Assembly: GCA_041686935.1 (NCBI GenBank) | Contig: JAWLCW010000017.1 | Location: 1-64,000, forward strand | Reading direction: 5' to 3' | Source of the DNA: Mariniphaga sp041686935 | GTDB taxonomy: Bacteria; Bacteroidota; Bacteroidia; Bacteroidales; Prolixibacteraceae | DNA length: 64,000 nt | In this document: in pieces, positions 44,287 through 53,213 of the stretch | Layout: each line of letters opens with the position of its first letter | How positions within the stretch are numbered: the stretch's first letter is position 1 | Program-made: the position numbers and the translations under genes | The notes under the pieces: generated by a model | Told to the model about the DNA's origin: nothing | Seen by the model: the letters and a program-made list of their open reading frames with translations, nothing else | The model's database searches: none

Positions 44287-46149
44287 TTACCAAACCTCTA
44301 TTCTGTTTTCCCCTTTTTGTAATTTTTCGAATGGTCCTGGTATCGGGCTGCCGGATTTTCTTTTTGTTCCAAAATAATCATAGTCGATTTTCACTGGTGT
44401 TCCATCCGGATTTTCAAAAGGAAGATTTGGAATGGCAGCTTTTCCAAGCAATTCAGTTGTTACCGATCGGGTTTTTACACTTTTTATTTTTCTGTCGAAA
44501 TCAAACCAAACGGAAACGTTTTCATTCTCCTCCAAAACTCTGATTTCGGGATTTGTTTCCAATGGAAGGAAATTTTTTTCGCCGGGAAAAGGTTTGGCGC
44601 CATTCAGATACACGTTTCCATCGGCAAATACCGGAAATTCAGTATTTGCATACCCTTTCAGTCCCGAAAATCTGCCCTGAATTTCCAGTGCTCCGCCCAC
44701 AAAAATATTATTGAAAAATCGATTGTCGCCGCATTGTGTTTCTTTTAATCCGGCCAGTTCGGTGGAGTGGGGCAGATGATAAGGTGTTAGCCTGCTTTGT
44801 GGCCTCACTTCGATGTTTCCGGCAAACAGGTTGTGCACGTAAGCGCCTCCTTCCGACCAGTCGCGCAACGAAAGCTCCGAAAGAAACAGGTTGTTTTCGA
44901 TAACAAACGGTCCGTGGTTCACTTCCATAAACAGATCGTCGGTGGTGTTATTGTACAGCAAATTTCCGGTTACCCGTGTTCCCTGTGCCATCCAGTCGAG
45001 CCACAATCCGCGGCCGCAGTTGACCAAACGGTTATTTTTAATGAGCATGTTAATGGAAGCATGAATTTTTATCCCGCCCATTTCGGCACCTGTAAATTGC
45101 CTTTTTGTCCAGATATTGTAAATGTTGTTGTTTTCGATGGTGCTGAAAATGGCGCCCAGACTTCCGCAGATTCCTGTCTGTTCACAATTGAAAATGGTGT
45201 TATTACGAACTATGTGTGAACCGATGTTTTCTTTGTTCCAGCCCATATTTATGGCGCGGTGAATGGTTTCCACATAACCTTCGGCAGAATCCTCCGAAGT
45301 GTTGTCGAATTCATCGCCGTGTTTGCCGAGTGTTATTCCTGAACATTTGGAATCGCTGATTACGTTGTTTTCAATAATCCACCCTTTGCTCCAGTTGGTA
45401 CCAATTAGTCCGATTTGTTCGGCAGTTGGCGGCGCCCACTGGGTTGCAGCCTTGTTCATTTGAAAGCCTCGGACTGTAATGAAATTTACCCCGGTTTTTT
45501 CCGGGTAAAAACAACTTTTGCGCACATTAATTTCCACCAGCTCGTTGTTCGGGTCGGCACCCTGAAAATTGGCATAAATAAAGGTGTTATCGTTGTTGCT
45601 CTCGCAGAACCAGGTGTAAGTTGAACCTTCAGGATCAAACCGGTCTGTTTTGGGTTTTGGGTGAAGCACATCTTCCAGCAACGCCATTTCCCATAGCGAT
45701 TTTCCGTTCAGATACACTTCTCCTGTATGGTGAACTCTGCCCAGTGGATTGAACCAATCGCCGTGAATCAAATCTTTATACGGATTGTAATCTCCGAAAA
45801 AGGAGTTGGAAAAGGAAATCATCCAAACCGTGCCGGCAAGTTTTTCCCAACCGGTAACGATTTCAGAACCTTTTATTTCCACTTTTCCCCCTTCAGCAGC
45901 CTGAAAAACAATCCGTTCAGCATCGGAATTTCCACCGCGGGGAGGTTTCACCCATTCGCGGTAAATTCCTTCGTGCACTGTAATTACATCGCCCGGTTGG
46001 GCAACATCTGCCGCGGCCTGAATGGTGAGAAATGGTTTTTCGGCAGTTCCGGGATTGCTGTCTTTTCCTGTTTTGGCCACATGGTACTCCCTTGCTGAAA
46101 TTGAAAATGTCAGGATGAGGGCAATCAGTAAAAATTGAAGTCTCTTCAT
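44287..46149 (-). CDS. Secreted right-handed parallel beta-helix carbohydrate enzyme
   Basis: I start at ATG 46147-46149 (MKRLQFLLIALILTFSISAR, a signal peptide), giving 620 residues; a GTG 57 bases upstream overlaps the porter stop and adds only a charged tail. DUF1565-like opening: YHVAKTGKDSNPGTAEKPFL, IQAAADVAQPGDVITVHEG. Beta-helix coils follow (GWIIENNVISDSKCSGITLG, HIVRNNTIFNCEQTGICG, LIKNNRLVNCGRGLWLDW). The fold hosts polysaccharide lyases and hydrolases such as GH141-type fucosidases or xylanases; I cannot fix the family. The C-terminal roughly 100 residues look like a separate beta domain. It lies downstream of the sugar porter and upstream of the ATPase gene. Confidence 0.8.
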   Translation of the reverse strand: MKRLQFLLIALILTFSISAREYHVAKTGKDSNPGTAEKPFLTIQAAADVAQPGDVITVHEGIYREWVKPPRGGNSDAERIVFQAAEGGKVEIKGSEIVTGWEKLAGTVWMISFSNSFFGDYNPYKDLIHGDWFNPLGRVHHTGEVYLNGKSLWEMALLEDVLHPKPKTDRFDPEGSTYTWFCESNNDNTFIYANFQGADPNNELVEINVRKSCFYPEKTGVNFITVRGFQMNKAATQWAPPTAEQIGLIGTNWSKGWIIENNVISDSKCSGITLGKHGDEFDNTSEDSAEGYVETIHRAINMGWNKENIGSHIVRNNTIFNCEQTGICGSLGAIFSTIENNNIYNIWTKRQFTGAEMGGIKIHASINMLIKNNRLVNCGRGLWLDWMAQGTRVTGNLLYNNTTDDLFMEVNHGPFVIENNLFLSELSLRDWSEGGAYVHNLFAGNIEVRPQSRLTPYHLPHSTELAGLKETQCGDNRFFNNIFVGGALEIQGRFSGLKGYANTEFPVFADGNVYLNGAKPFPGEKNFLPLETNPEIRVLEENENVSVWFDFDRKIKSVKTRSVTTELLGKAAIPNLPFENPDGTPVKIDYDYFGTKRKSGSPIPGPFEKLQKGENRIEVW

Positions 46150-46202
46150 TTTCAGGTTTTTTGATTTATTTAAAATAGAACTTCCATTTTCAGGTTTTTC
46201 TT

Positions 46203-47564
46203 TCACTTTTTTGTAGAAGGTTTTGTAGAAGTTTTTACCAGCATTTTTTCCAGTTGTTCCAGCGAAATACCTTTGGTTTCGGGCAGATATTTAAAAATGA
46301 CCAGAAAGCCAATAATACAAATAGTGGCATAAATCCAGAAGGTATTTGCTGCGTTGAGCCATTCCACAAATATAGGGAAAGTGAGGGTGAGCAGGTAGCA
46401 GGCCACCCACAGCGAAAACGTGGCAACCGACATGGCTGCTCCGCGAATTTTGTTGGGAAAAATTTCAGACAAAACCACCCAAACAGTCGCCCCAAGTCCG
46501 AAAGCAAAAAATGCCGGTGTTATAATAATGAATGTCAAAAGCAACCAGTCTCCGGTGCGACCGGTTGAAAAAAGAAAACCGATAACAGCATAACAAACCG
46601 CCATTCCTGCCGCACCTATCAGCATCAGTTTTTTACGGCCCATTTTGTCGATAACCTGCATGGCTAAAATGGTAAACACAACATTCATCAGCCCGATGAG
46701 CGTGGTTTGAAAAAGTGCGCTATCCACACCCAGACTGGCTTTGGCGAAAATATCGGGTGCGTAAAAGAAAATCACGTTAATGCCCGACCACTGCTGGAAT
46801 ACGGCAAGAAATATTCCGAGGAACAGAATAAAGGCATATTTCTTTTTGAAGGCATCTTTTAGTGTTCCGCGCTTTTCGTTTCCTTCCAGCGAGGCTTTAA
46901 TTTCTTTCAGTTCGAAGGATGCAAAATCACTGCCGGCAATTTTTTCCAGAACTGTTTTTGCTTTGGCTTCCTTTTCGCGGGCAACCAGCCAGCGCGGGCT
47001 TTCAGGAATTATGAATAGAGCAACAAAAAAAAGCAATGCCGGTAAAGCTTCGGCGGCAAACATCCATCGCCAGGCGTGCTCGCCAATTCCAAGTAAAAAC
47101 CAGTTGGAGTAATAAGCCAGCGAAATGCCAATTACAATGGTAAGCTGGTTGATGGAAACCATGCGGCCCCGCAAATGAGCCGGCGAAACCTCGGCAATGT
47201 AAACCGGTGCCAGTACCGAAGCGCCGCCCACGGCCAGGCCACCCAAAATACGGTAAAAAACAAAAGTGGGAATGGTATTGGAAAAACCGCTGCCAATAGC
47301 CGAAACTCCAAATAAAAGTGCAGTTATCATTAATACCTTTTTCCTTCCGAATTTATCGCCCAGCCTGCCACTGAAACTTGCGCCCAAAATACAGCCAATG
47401 AGTGCGCTGCTCACTACCCAGCCTTTCAGGATTTCATTCAGTCCAAAAAGTTCCTGGATAAATGGAATGGTACCTGAAATAACAGAAATATCGAACCCGA
47501 AAAGCAGCCCGCCCAAAGCGGTAACCAGGGAAATGGTAAGCAAATAACGGAAATTGACCTTCAT
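46203..47564 (-). CDS. MFS sugar porter (sugar:H+ symporter family)
   Basis: A 453-residue, twelve-helix inner-membrane transporter of the XylE/GLUT type. Family motifs: GGLLFGFDISVISGTIPFI, GRLGDKFGRKKVLM, the PESPRWLV segment after helix 6, the QQWSGIN segment in helix 7, DKMGRKKLML, and PETKGISLEQLE at the C-terminus. It imports monosaccharides from the periplasm. It is divergent from the GH36 gene and upstream of the beta-helix enzyme, so released sugars from these enzymes are likely substrates. Confidence 0.94.
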   Translation of the reverse strand: MKVNFRYLLTISLVTALGGLLFGFDISVISGTIPFIQELFGLNEILKGWVVSSALIGCILGASFSGRLGDKFGRKKVLMITALLFGVSAIGSGFSNTIPTFVFYRILGGLAVGGASVLAPVYIAEVSPAHLRGRMVSINQLTIVIGISLAYYSNWFLLGIGEHAWRWMFAAEALPALLFFVALFIIPESPRWLVAREKEAKAKTVLEKIAGSDFASFELKEIKASLEGNEKRGTLKDAFKKKYAFILFLGIFLAVFQQWSGINVIFFYAPDIFAKASLGVDSALFQTTLIGLMNVVFTILAMQVIDKMGRKKLMLIGAAGMAVCYAVIGFLFSTGRTGDWLLLTFIIITPAFFAFGLGATVWVVLSEIFPNKIRGAAMSVATFSLWVACYLLTLTFPIFVEWLNAANTFWIYATICIIGFLVIFKYLPETKGISLEQLEKMLVKTSTKPSTKK

Positions 47565-47652
47565 GGTAACCGGTTAAGTTGATTTGCCCGAAAATACAAA
47601 TTTTTGAAACACTTTCTGGTATTCAAACCAATCCAGAATCGTTCAAAATAAA

Positions 47653-47660
47653 TACCTTTG
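47653..47660 (+). promoter_or_regulatory. -7 promoter element of the GH36 gene
   Basis: TACCTTTG matches TAnnTTTG, 22 bases before the GH36 start codon. The -33 TTG is not clear at the usual distance. Confidence 0.5.
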
Positions 47661-47682
47661 AAAAATTAAAACCTGTTTTGAC

Positions 47683-49860
47683 ATGAACCGAATAACGATT
47701 GTTTTCCTGCTTACATTCTGCTTTTTTACAGGATACTCCCAAAGCAGTTGGGATGGGAAAGGCCTCACCATTGAAAATGAAAAGCTTGTTCGGAAAGTTA
47801 TTCTGGAAAACGGGCAGCTTTTAACCCGGCTTTTTTTACTGAAAGATTACCCGTACAATTTTGTATCAACAGAAAAGGATGAACCTCTTGACTTTAAACA
47901 GGAAGGCGTGGGGCAAATTCAGGAATTCCGCAGGTGGAGAGGACCAAATCCCGAAGAATTCTCGTTTTTGCTGAACGGAGAAAAGGTAACCGGAAAAACC
48001 GGCTGGGAACTGGTGAGTGCAGAAGAGTTAAGACAAAAGGAACAAACCGTTCACAAAATAATTCTAAAAGGCAGCAGGGAAATCACCCGGAATCTGGAAT
48101 TGACCGTTTCGTACATAATTTATCCTAAACTTCCCATAATCCGGAAAAAACTTGATTTTAGAAATACCGGTTCCGTTGAAATGAAAATTGAATCATTAGA
48201 CGTGGAAAGTCTGAATGTTCCGTGGGGAAATACCCACAACGTGGTTTATCAGAATTATGCGCGGTACAAACACATCGGGCCGTTTTTGGGGAGTTGGCAC
48301 GATCCGCTTGTGCTTTCGCATGATCCTGTCCATCATCATGGAATTTTGGTGGGAAACGAAGCGCCGGGAGTTTTAAAACGTACTTCGGTTTGCCTCGACG
48401 GACGAAGCCTGACAGCTGGATTAACACACGCCGGGCAGGATTACGCCTTCAGAAAATGGCTGAAACCGGAAGAAGAGTGGGAGAGTACCTGGGTTTTTAC
48501 CGGTTTGTATGCCAGTAAAAATCCACACGATGTGGTTAACGGCCCGGTAAGCGATTTTGTGCGGAAACATATGGGAATCAGACTGGCTGAAATTCCGGTT
48601 AAGCCAACTTTTGTGTACAACACCTGGAATCCTTTCCGCAGAAATGTAAACGAAAAACTGATAATGGAACTGGCCGATGCTTCAGCAGCCTGTGGCGTGG
48701 AGGAATTTATTATTGACGATGGCTGGCAGGTTGGATTTGGCGACTGGGAAATTGATTATGAAAAGTTCCCGAATGGTTTAAAACCGGTTTTCGACTATAT
48801 AAAATCGAAAGGAATGAAACCCGGTTTGTGGCTGAGTATGGGCGCCGCATCGGGCGACAGCAAAGTATTTCAGGAACATCCGGAGTGGTTTGCCCGTTAC
48901 AGCGACGGGAATTTTGTGAACCTGCACAGTGCCGGTGAGTCAGACCGCTGGTCGGCTTGTTTTACAACCGGATGGAAAGATTATATCAGGGATAAAATAC
49001 TGAACCTGGTAAAGGAACACGGTCTGGAATATGTAAAGCTCGATTTTGCCATTGTGGCCAGCGCTTATCGTTTCGATCCGGAAGTTTCGGGCTGTTTTGC
49101 TGAAAATCATTCACACAAAGACCGTGAAGAATCGTACCTCGAAATTTACCGCAGTGCCTGGCAAATGTACGACGAACTACACGCAGTAGCGCCCAACCTT
49201 TTTATTGACTGCACCTTTGAAACCATGGGTGAATTGCAGCTCATTGATTACGACATGTGCAAACACGCCGAAGGAAACTGGCTGTCTAATTTTGAAGGGA
49301 AATCGCCTTTTGGCAGCGCAAGAGTGCGCCAGATGAGTTGGTGGAGGTCGCCTGCAATTCCCGCAACAGCGCTGGTTATTGGCAACCAGTCGCTCGACGA
49401 TGAAGATGCCCTGTATTCTTTTAAATCACTGACTGGATCGCTTCCTATCATGCTGGGCGATCCGCGTAAAATGGGAACTGAAAAACAACAACAGTTTAAA
49501 GCGTATGCCAACTGGCTGCGCGACATGGAAAACAAACACCAGGTTATGCTTTTCCGGCAGGATCTACCTGGGTTTGGCGAACCACAGCATGACAGGTGGG
49601 ATGGTTTTCAACGCATCAATACCGACACGAAATCGGGTGGAATTATCGGGGTTTTCAAACAGTTTTCATCTGTTGACGAGCAGTGGATTACCCTGGATTT
49701 TTTGGATGAAAATAAAGAATATGTTGTAAAACTTGCGCCCTCCGGGGAAATTGTTGCCAGAGGAACGGGCAGCGAACTTCAGGAAAAAGGATTTAAAGTG
49801 GTTTTTGAAGAGGAAGTTCAGGGCGAACTGTTTGAAGTAACAGGATACCCAGAATATTAA
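47683..49860 (+). CDS. Exported alpha-galactosidase, GH36-like
   Basis: A 725-residue protein with a signal peptide (TIVFLLTFCFFTGYSQ). N-terminal beta-supersandwich (about 25-330), then the GH-D clan barrel: FVYNTWNPFRRNVNEKLIM, EEFIIDDGWQVGFGDWEID, GMKPGLWLSMGAA, nucleophile D454 in EYVKLDFAIV, and a late Asp-rich segment (LFIDCTFETMG, LIDYDM) where the acid/base would lie. It removes alpha-linked galactose from oligosaccharides. The second half is less conserved relative to classical GH36, so raffinose-type or other alpha-specificity is possible. It is a single plus-strand gene ending in a strong terminator. Confidence 0.88.
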   Translation: MNRITIVFLLTFCFFTGYSQSSWDGKGLTIENEKLVRKVILENGQLLTRLFLLKDYPYNFVSTEKDEPLDFKQEGVGQIQEFRRWRGPNPEEFSFLLNGEKVTGKTGWELVSAEELRQKEQTVHKIILKGSREITRNLELTVSYIIYPKLPIIRKKLDFRNTGSVEMKIESLDVESLNVPWGNTHNVVYQNYARYKHIGPFLGSWHDPLVLSHDPVHHHGILVGNEAPGVLKRTSVCLDGRSLTAGLTHAGQDYAFRKWLKPEEEWESTWVFTGLYASKNPHDVVNGPVSDFVRKHMGIRLAEIPVKPTFVYNTWNPFRRNVNEKLIMELADASAACGVEEFIIDDGWQVGFGDWEIDYEKFPNGLKPVFDYIKSKGMKPGLWLSMGAASGDSKVFQEHPEWFARYSDGNFVNLHSAGESDRWSACFTTGWKDYIRDKILNLVKEHGLEYVKLDFAIVASAYRFDPEVSGCFAENHSHKDREESYLEIYRSAWQMYDELHAVAPNLFIDCTFETMGELQLIDYDMCKHAEGNWLSNFEGKSPFGSARVRQMSWWRSPAIPATALVIGNQSLDDEDALYSFKSLTGSLPIMLGDPRKMGTEKQQQFKAYANWLRDMENKHQVMLFRQDLPGFGEPQHDRWDGFQRINTDTKSGGIIGVFKQFSSVDEQWITLDFLDENKEYVVKLAPSGEIVARGTGSELQEKGFKVVFEEEVQGELFEVTGYPEY

Positions 49861-49905
49861 AACCGAATCTCCCGGCGGTTTTACCCTGCCGGGAGATTTC
49901 CGGTT
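49861..49905 (+). terminator. Strong terminator of the GH36 gene
   Basis: AATCTCCCGGC (49866-49876) pairs perfectly with GCCGGGAGATT (49888-49898). An outer AACCG (49861-49865) also pairs with CGGTT (49901-49905) after a 2-base bulge. It starts at the base after the GH36 stop codon. The T run is short. Confidence 0.82.
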
Positions 49906-50291
49906 ACAGACATTGTTGCTGCAAGCTTTATTTTCCTAAATCCATAGCTTACCAGCAGGGCTTTACGTTATTCTGCATTTTTTACACAGCGCAAACCATA
50001 GGCATTCATTCTATAATGATAAGTGCGAATGTAAACTGATATAGAACAAAATCCTACTTCCACTGTGGCCGCTGAATAGGAATCGTAATAGGTCTAAAAT
50101 TTCCACGGCACTAGTTCCGAGCGGTAAAAATTAATTTCCAGGTCTTCAAACCGTTTTCCATGGTTGGCTATCGAAAATAGACATAATCGTTGTGGGGAGG
50201 AACGGGCATTCGTCAATTGCAGCAATAACGCGTAATGCCGGAAGTTTAAAAATCCCGGTTAACGATTAATCCGTTTTAAACAAACTGGCGA
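49906..50291. other. Intergenic stretch without a recognised gene
   Basis: About 390 bases between the GH36 terminator and the peroxiredoxin terminator. All six frames are broken by stops within short distances. I see no tRNA, no IS ends and no palindrome of note. It could be a decayed gene or mobile remnant, but I find no peptide I recognise. Confidence 0.6.
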
Positions 50292-50327
50292 TAAAATTCG
50301 TGGCACAACTCAAGCCGTGCCACGAAT
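50292..50327 (-). terminator. Terminator of the peroxiredoxin gene
   Basis: ATTCGTGGCAC (50296-50306) pairs perfectly with GTGCCACGAAT (50317-50327) over 11 bases, followed on the minus strand by TTTTAT. It lies 5 bases after the peroxiredoxin stop. Confidence 0.9.
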
Positions 50328-50331
50328 AATT

Positions 50332-51081
50332 TTATTCATTTTCCAAAACAGTGGATTTAGTCGTTCTTTTAAACCAAATCATATCATCCAAACTGTAAAA
50401 TTGGGCATCATATTTTTTGGGGTCCAGTTTATATTGCTCATTGCTAAATGGTCTGTAAGTAATCAGCACATCATCTCTTTTATTCCAGTTAACCGGAGTA
50501 GAAACATATTCTTCTTCGTCGGCAGTTTTTAATGCTTCAACAATTCGAACGATTTCATCCATATTTCTTCCTATTTCTACAGGATAAAAATTGATTGAAC
50601 GGACAATGTTTTTGGAATCAATGACATAAACTCCCCTAACGTCTTTACTTGTGCTGGCAGGTCTGTGAAGCATGCCATATTTTATTGAATTGAGTGCTTT
50701 CGGGTCTTCAAAAAGCGGAAATTGAATTGATTGCATTCCGCGACCTTTAAAATCTATGCTTTCGAGGTGATCTTTCCAGTTTTGGTGCTGATTTATATCG
50801 TCAACCGAAATAACAGCAACTTGGACATCAAGTTTTTCAAACGCCGGTTGCATAAATGCAAGTTCCAGTAACTCAGTTGTACACACCGGAGTAAAATCTT
50901 GCGGATGACTAAATAGAATTTTCCAGCTTTCCCCAAAATCATCAGGGAATGTTAGCACTCCATTTGTAGAATTTGCCTTGAATGAAGGTGCAGTAGATCC
51001 AATTAAAGGAATCTGTTTTTGGGAATAAGAAATTCCCGCAAAGAATAGCACGGCAAAAAGTGCTGTAAATAATTTTTTCAT
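50332..51081 (-). CDS. Exported 1-Cys peroxiredoxin (Prx6/AhpC-TSA family)
   Basis: A 249-residue protein with a Sec signal peptide (FTALFAVLFFAGISYS, cleavage near residue 20). The Prx6-type core has SHPQDFTPVCTTELLELA, with peroxidatic Cys67 as the only cysteine in the chain, VAVISVDDINQHQNWKDH, YGMLHRPASTSKDVRGVYVI and the long C-terminal arm (ITYRPFSNEQY). Cytoplasmic Prx6 proteins reduce peroxides; a signal peptide makes this one periplasmic or extracytoplasmic, so its reductant there is unclear. It stands alone with its own terminator. Confidence 0.9.
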   Translation of the reverse strand: MKKLFTALFAVLFFAGISYSQKQIPLIGSTAPSFKANSTNGVLTFPDDFGESWKILFSHPQDFTPVCTTELLELAFMQPAFEKLDVQVAVISVDDINQHQNWKDHLESIDFKGRGMQSIQFPLFEDPKALNSIKYGMLHRPASTSKDVRGVYVIDSKNIVRSINFYPVEIGRNMDEIVRIVEALKTADEEEYVSTPVNWNKRDDVLITYRPFSNEQYKLDPKKYDAQFYSLDDMIWFKRTTKSTVLENE

Positions 51082-51424
51082 AATTTATTGTATTAAAATT
51101 TAAATTCACAGGCAAGTTACTGTGCTTTAACGGCGGGTTTAACTAGCAGAATCATTGATGCGAAAAACCTATTATCTATTGGAATCATCATTAATTGATT
51201 TTTTCAGGTAAAAAAAAGCTATTTGCTAATTTATAGGCGTTTCAATAGCGCAATTCTGACGATTGGATAAAATAAGTTTGATTTTTAGCTTTTAATGAGC
51301 GTGGAGATAAAAAGATGTTTTAATGTTTTTTAACAGTCCTGACAAAGAGAAAATGAACTTTTGATTCGAATGTACTAAAAGCATAAACTCGAGTAAAAGT
51401 AAAATGTTTACAATGATGAAGCTG
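51082..51424. other. Intergenic stretch upstream of the peroxiredoxin gene
   Basis: A 343-base AT-rich region between the MutS-like gene end and the peroxiredoxin start; both genes are on the minus strand. It must hold the peroxiredoxin promoter, but I see no clear TAnnTTTG on that strand. No open frame, hairpin terminator or repeat stands out. Confidence 0.6.
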
Positions 51425-53212
51425 TTAAATTATTCCCATCTTTTTCATGAGAAAAGTGGCATTCATGGTTTTGGTAACGCCGTCGGTAAGGAGGTAATCG
51501 AACCTCATTTCGTCGTTTTCCAGTTTTATTTCGAAACATTTGTTGAACACCATTTGCGGGTATTCCTCTTCCATTTCGCTGATTTTCAGGTCGTGGGTGG
51601 CAATTAAGGCCACAGCTTTCAGTTCCAGTAATTTACGAATCAGTTCGCGCGAACCGTTCAGTTTGTCCACCGAATTGGTCCCTTTTAGCATTTCATCGAG
51701 GATAACAAAAATCTTTTCGCCGTTTTCCAGGCGGTCGAGCACCGTTTTTATGCGTTTCAGTTCCGCAAAAAAGTACGATTCATCTTTGAGCAGGTTGTCG
51801 GTGGTGCGCATGTTGGTGTAAACTTTTACCGGACTGAAAACCAGGTTTTCTGCACAAACGGGTGCGCCCGTCCGGCCCAGAATCAGGTTAACTCCCACCG
51901 TACGCAAAAAGGTACTTTTCCCGGCCATGTTGGCGCCGGTAATAATCAGCACTTTCCCCCAACCGTTGATGGACAGGTCGTTGTTTACCCGCTTTCCGGC
52001 AGGCAGCAACGGATGACCCAGTTGTTTGGCCTGCAGGGTGAATCCGCCGTCGTGAATTTCGGGATAAATAAATTCCGGATGGTTGTATGCCAGGTTGGCC
52101 AGGCTAATGAGTGCATCGGTTTCTGCAATTACATCGAGCCAGGCCGCCAGTTTTTGCCGGTTGTGCCGGTGCCAGTTCCATAGTTTGTAAACGCAACGTA
52201 AATCCCATAAAAACAGGGAATTAAAAACCAGAGCAACTACAAGGTTTTGCCGGTATTCAAATTGCCCTACCAACTTTTTTAATTGCCTGAAAATATGGCT
52301 TGCCCTGTCGGGGGTTCGCACTTTTTTTTGTAAAACCAACAGAAATGGAGAGTGAAATTCCCTTTCTTCAATAAACTCCAGCAGTTGCATGTATTTTCCC
52401 AACAACTCCGATTTCCGGCCAAAAAACTCATAATACTGCGTCACTCTTTTTCGTGAAAACCAAAGTATTCCCCATTGAATGAATAACATCAGCACCACCC
52501 AGAGATTGGAAATCCCTATGAAAGCCGGAATAGCTGCAAAGATGGTCAGTAATGGAATGACAATAATTGATGCGCGGATTGCAGCAGGCCGGTTCAGGTT
52601 CAATTCCGTTTCCGACCATTGTTTGATCTCTTCGTTCAATTCCGGAGTTTCCTTAAACAGATGACCGTTGGCCAGAAAATGCAGCCGCCAGTTGGGAATG
52701 GCCGAAAGTTCACGAACAGCTTCCTGTCGCTGCTCAATTTCTGTTTTATCCAGTGGTGGCGATTGTAGCCAGCCTGCCAGACGTTGTTTTCCGCTTAACG
52801 TTGACGTACGGTTTATAAACTGAAAAACGGAATCTTCACCGAACAAATCCAAATCGTAGGAGTTAAAATGGGCTGGGTTCAAAAATTCTTTCCCGTTTTC
52901 GAAATGACTGAACTGATGTTCCAGGGCGAGTATCTCATCTTCGGTGATTTTTTTTAGTGTTTCAAACTTCTTTTTTTGTTTTTCAAGCTGAATGTTCTTC
53001 TTCACCAAAAAGAAAAAGAGGACCAAAAAAAGTGTTGCAGGTAAAACGGTGAGCCAGCCATTCCAGCCCCAGCCTGCAAAAGGAACAAAAATTAAAATGA
53101 ATGCAGCCAGCCGGTACCATGCAAAAAGCCTGATTTTTTGGGAAACTGCTCTCAGTTTCGAGTTAAAAGTCTCTTGTTTCGAGTGATAAAATTCAATGGC
53201 AGAAGTTTCCAT
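51425..53212 (-). CDS. Membrane-anchored MutS-family ATPase
   Basis: A 595-residue protein with two pairs of hydrophobic helices (about 29-70 and 215-255) in front of and within the core. A MutS-like connector and clamp region and a C-terminal ATPase follow. Walker A is ITGANMAGKSTFLRTVG, the Walker B region is KIFVILDEMLKGTNSVDK, and ALIATHDLKISEM follows. The N-terminal mismatch-recognition domain of MutS and the Smr nuclease of MutS2 are absent. It is an uncharacterised MutS-like family of Bacteroidota, here translated just after a PAP2 phosphatase gene. A membrane role in DNA repair or recombination is unproven. Confidence 0.85.
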   Translation of the reverse strand: METSAIEFYHSKQETFNSKLRAVSQKIRLFAWYRLAAFILIFVPFAGWGWNGWLTVLPATLFLVLFFFLVKKNIQLEKQKKKFETLKKITEDEILALEHQFSHFENGKEFLNPAHFNSYDLDLFGEDSVFQFINRTSTLSGKQRLAGWLQSPPLDKTEIEQRQEAVRELSAIPNWRLHFLANGHLFKETPELNEEIKQWSETELNLNRPAAIRASIIVIPLLTIFAAIPAFIGISNLWVVLMLFIQWGILWFSRKRVTQYYEFFGRKSELLGKYMQLLEFIEEREFHSPFLLVLQKKVRTPDRASHIFRQLKKLVGQFEYRQNLVVALVFNSLFLWDLRCVYKLWNWHRHNRQKLAAWLDVIAETDALISLANLAYNHPEFIYPEIHDGGFTLQAKQLGHPLLPAGKRVNNDLSINGWGKVLIITGANMAGKSTFLRTVGVNLILGRTGAPVCAENLVFSPVKVYTNMRTTDNLLKDESYFFAELKRIKTVLDRLENGEKIFVILDEMLKGTNSVDKLNGSRELIRKLLELKAVALIATHDLKISEMEEEYPQMVFNKCFEIKLENDEMRFDYLLTDGVTKTMNATFLMKKMGII

Positions 53213-53213
53213 T

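Noticed and set aside
46150..46206. GTG start of the beta-helix gene overlapping the porter stop
   Set aside because: The signal peptide begins at the ATG at 46149; the extra 19 residues are hydrophilic.
51425..53212. MutS-like gene considered as mutS2
   Set aside because: No Smr nuclease domain and membrane helices are present, unlike MutS2.
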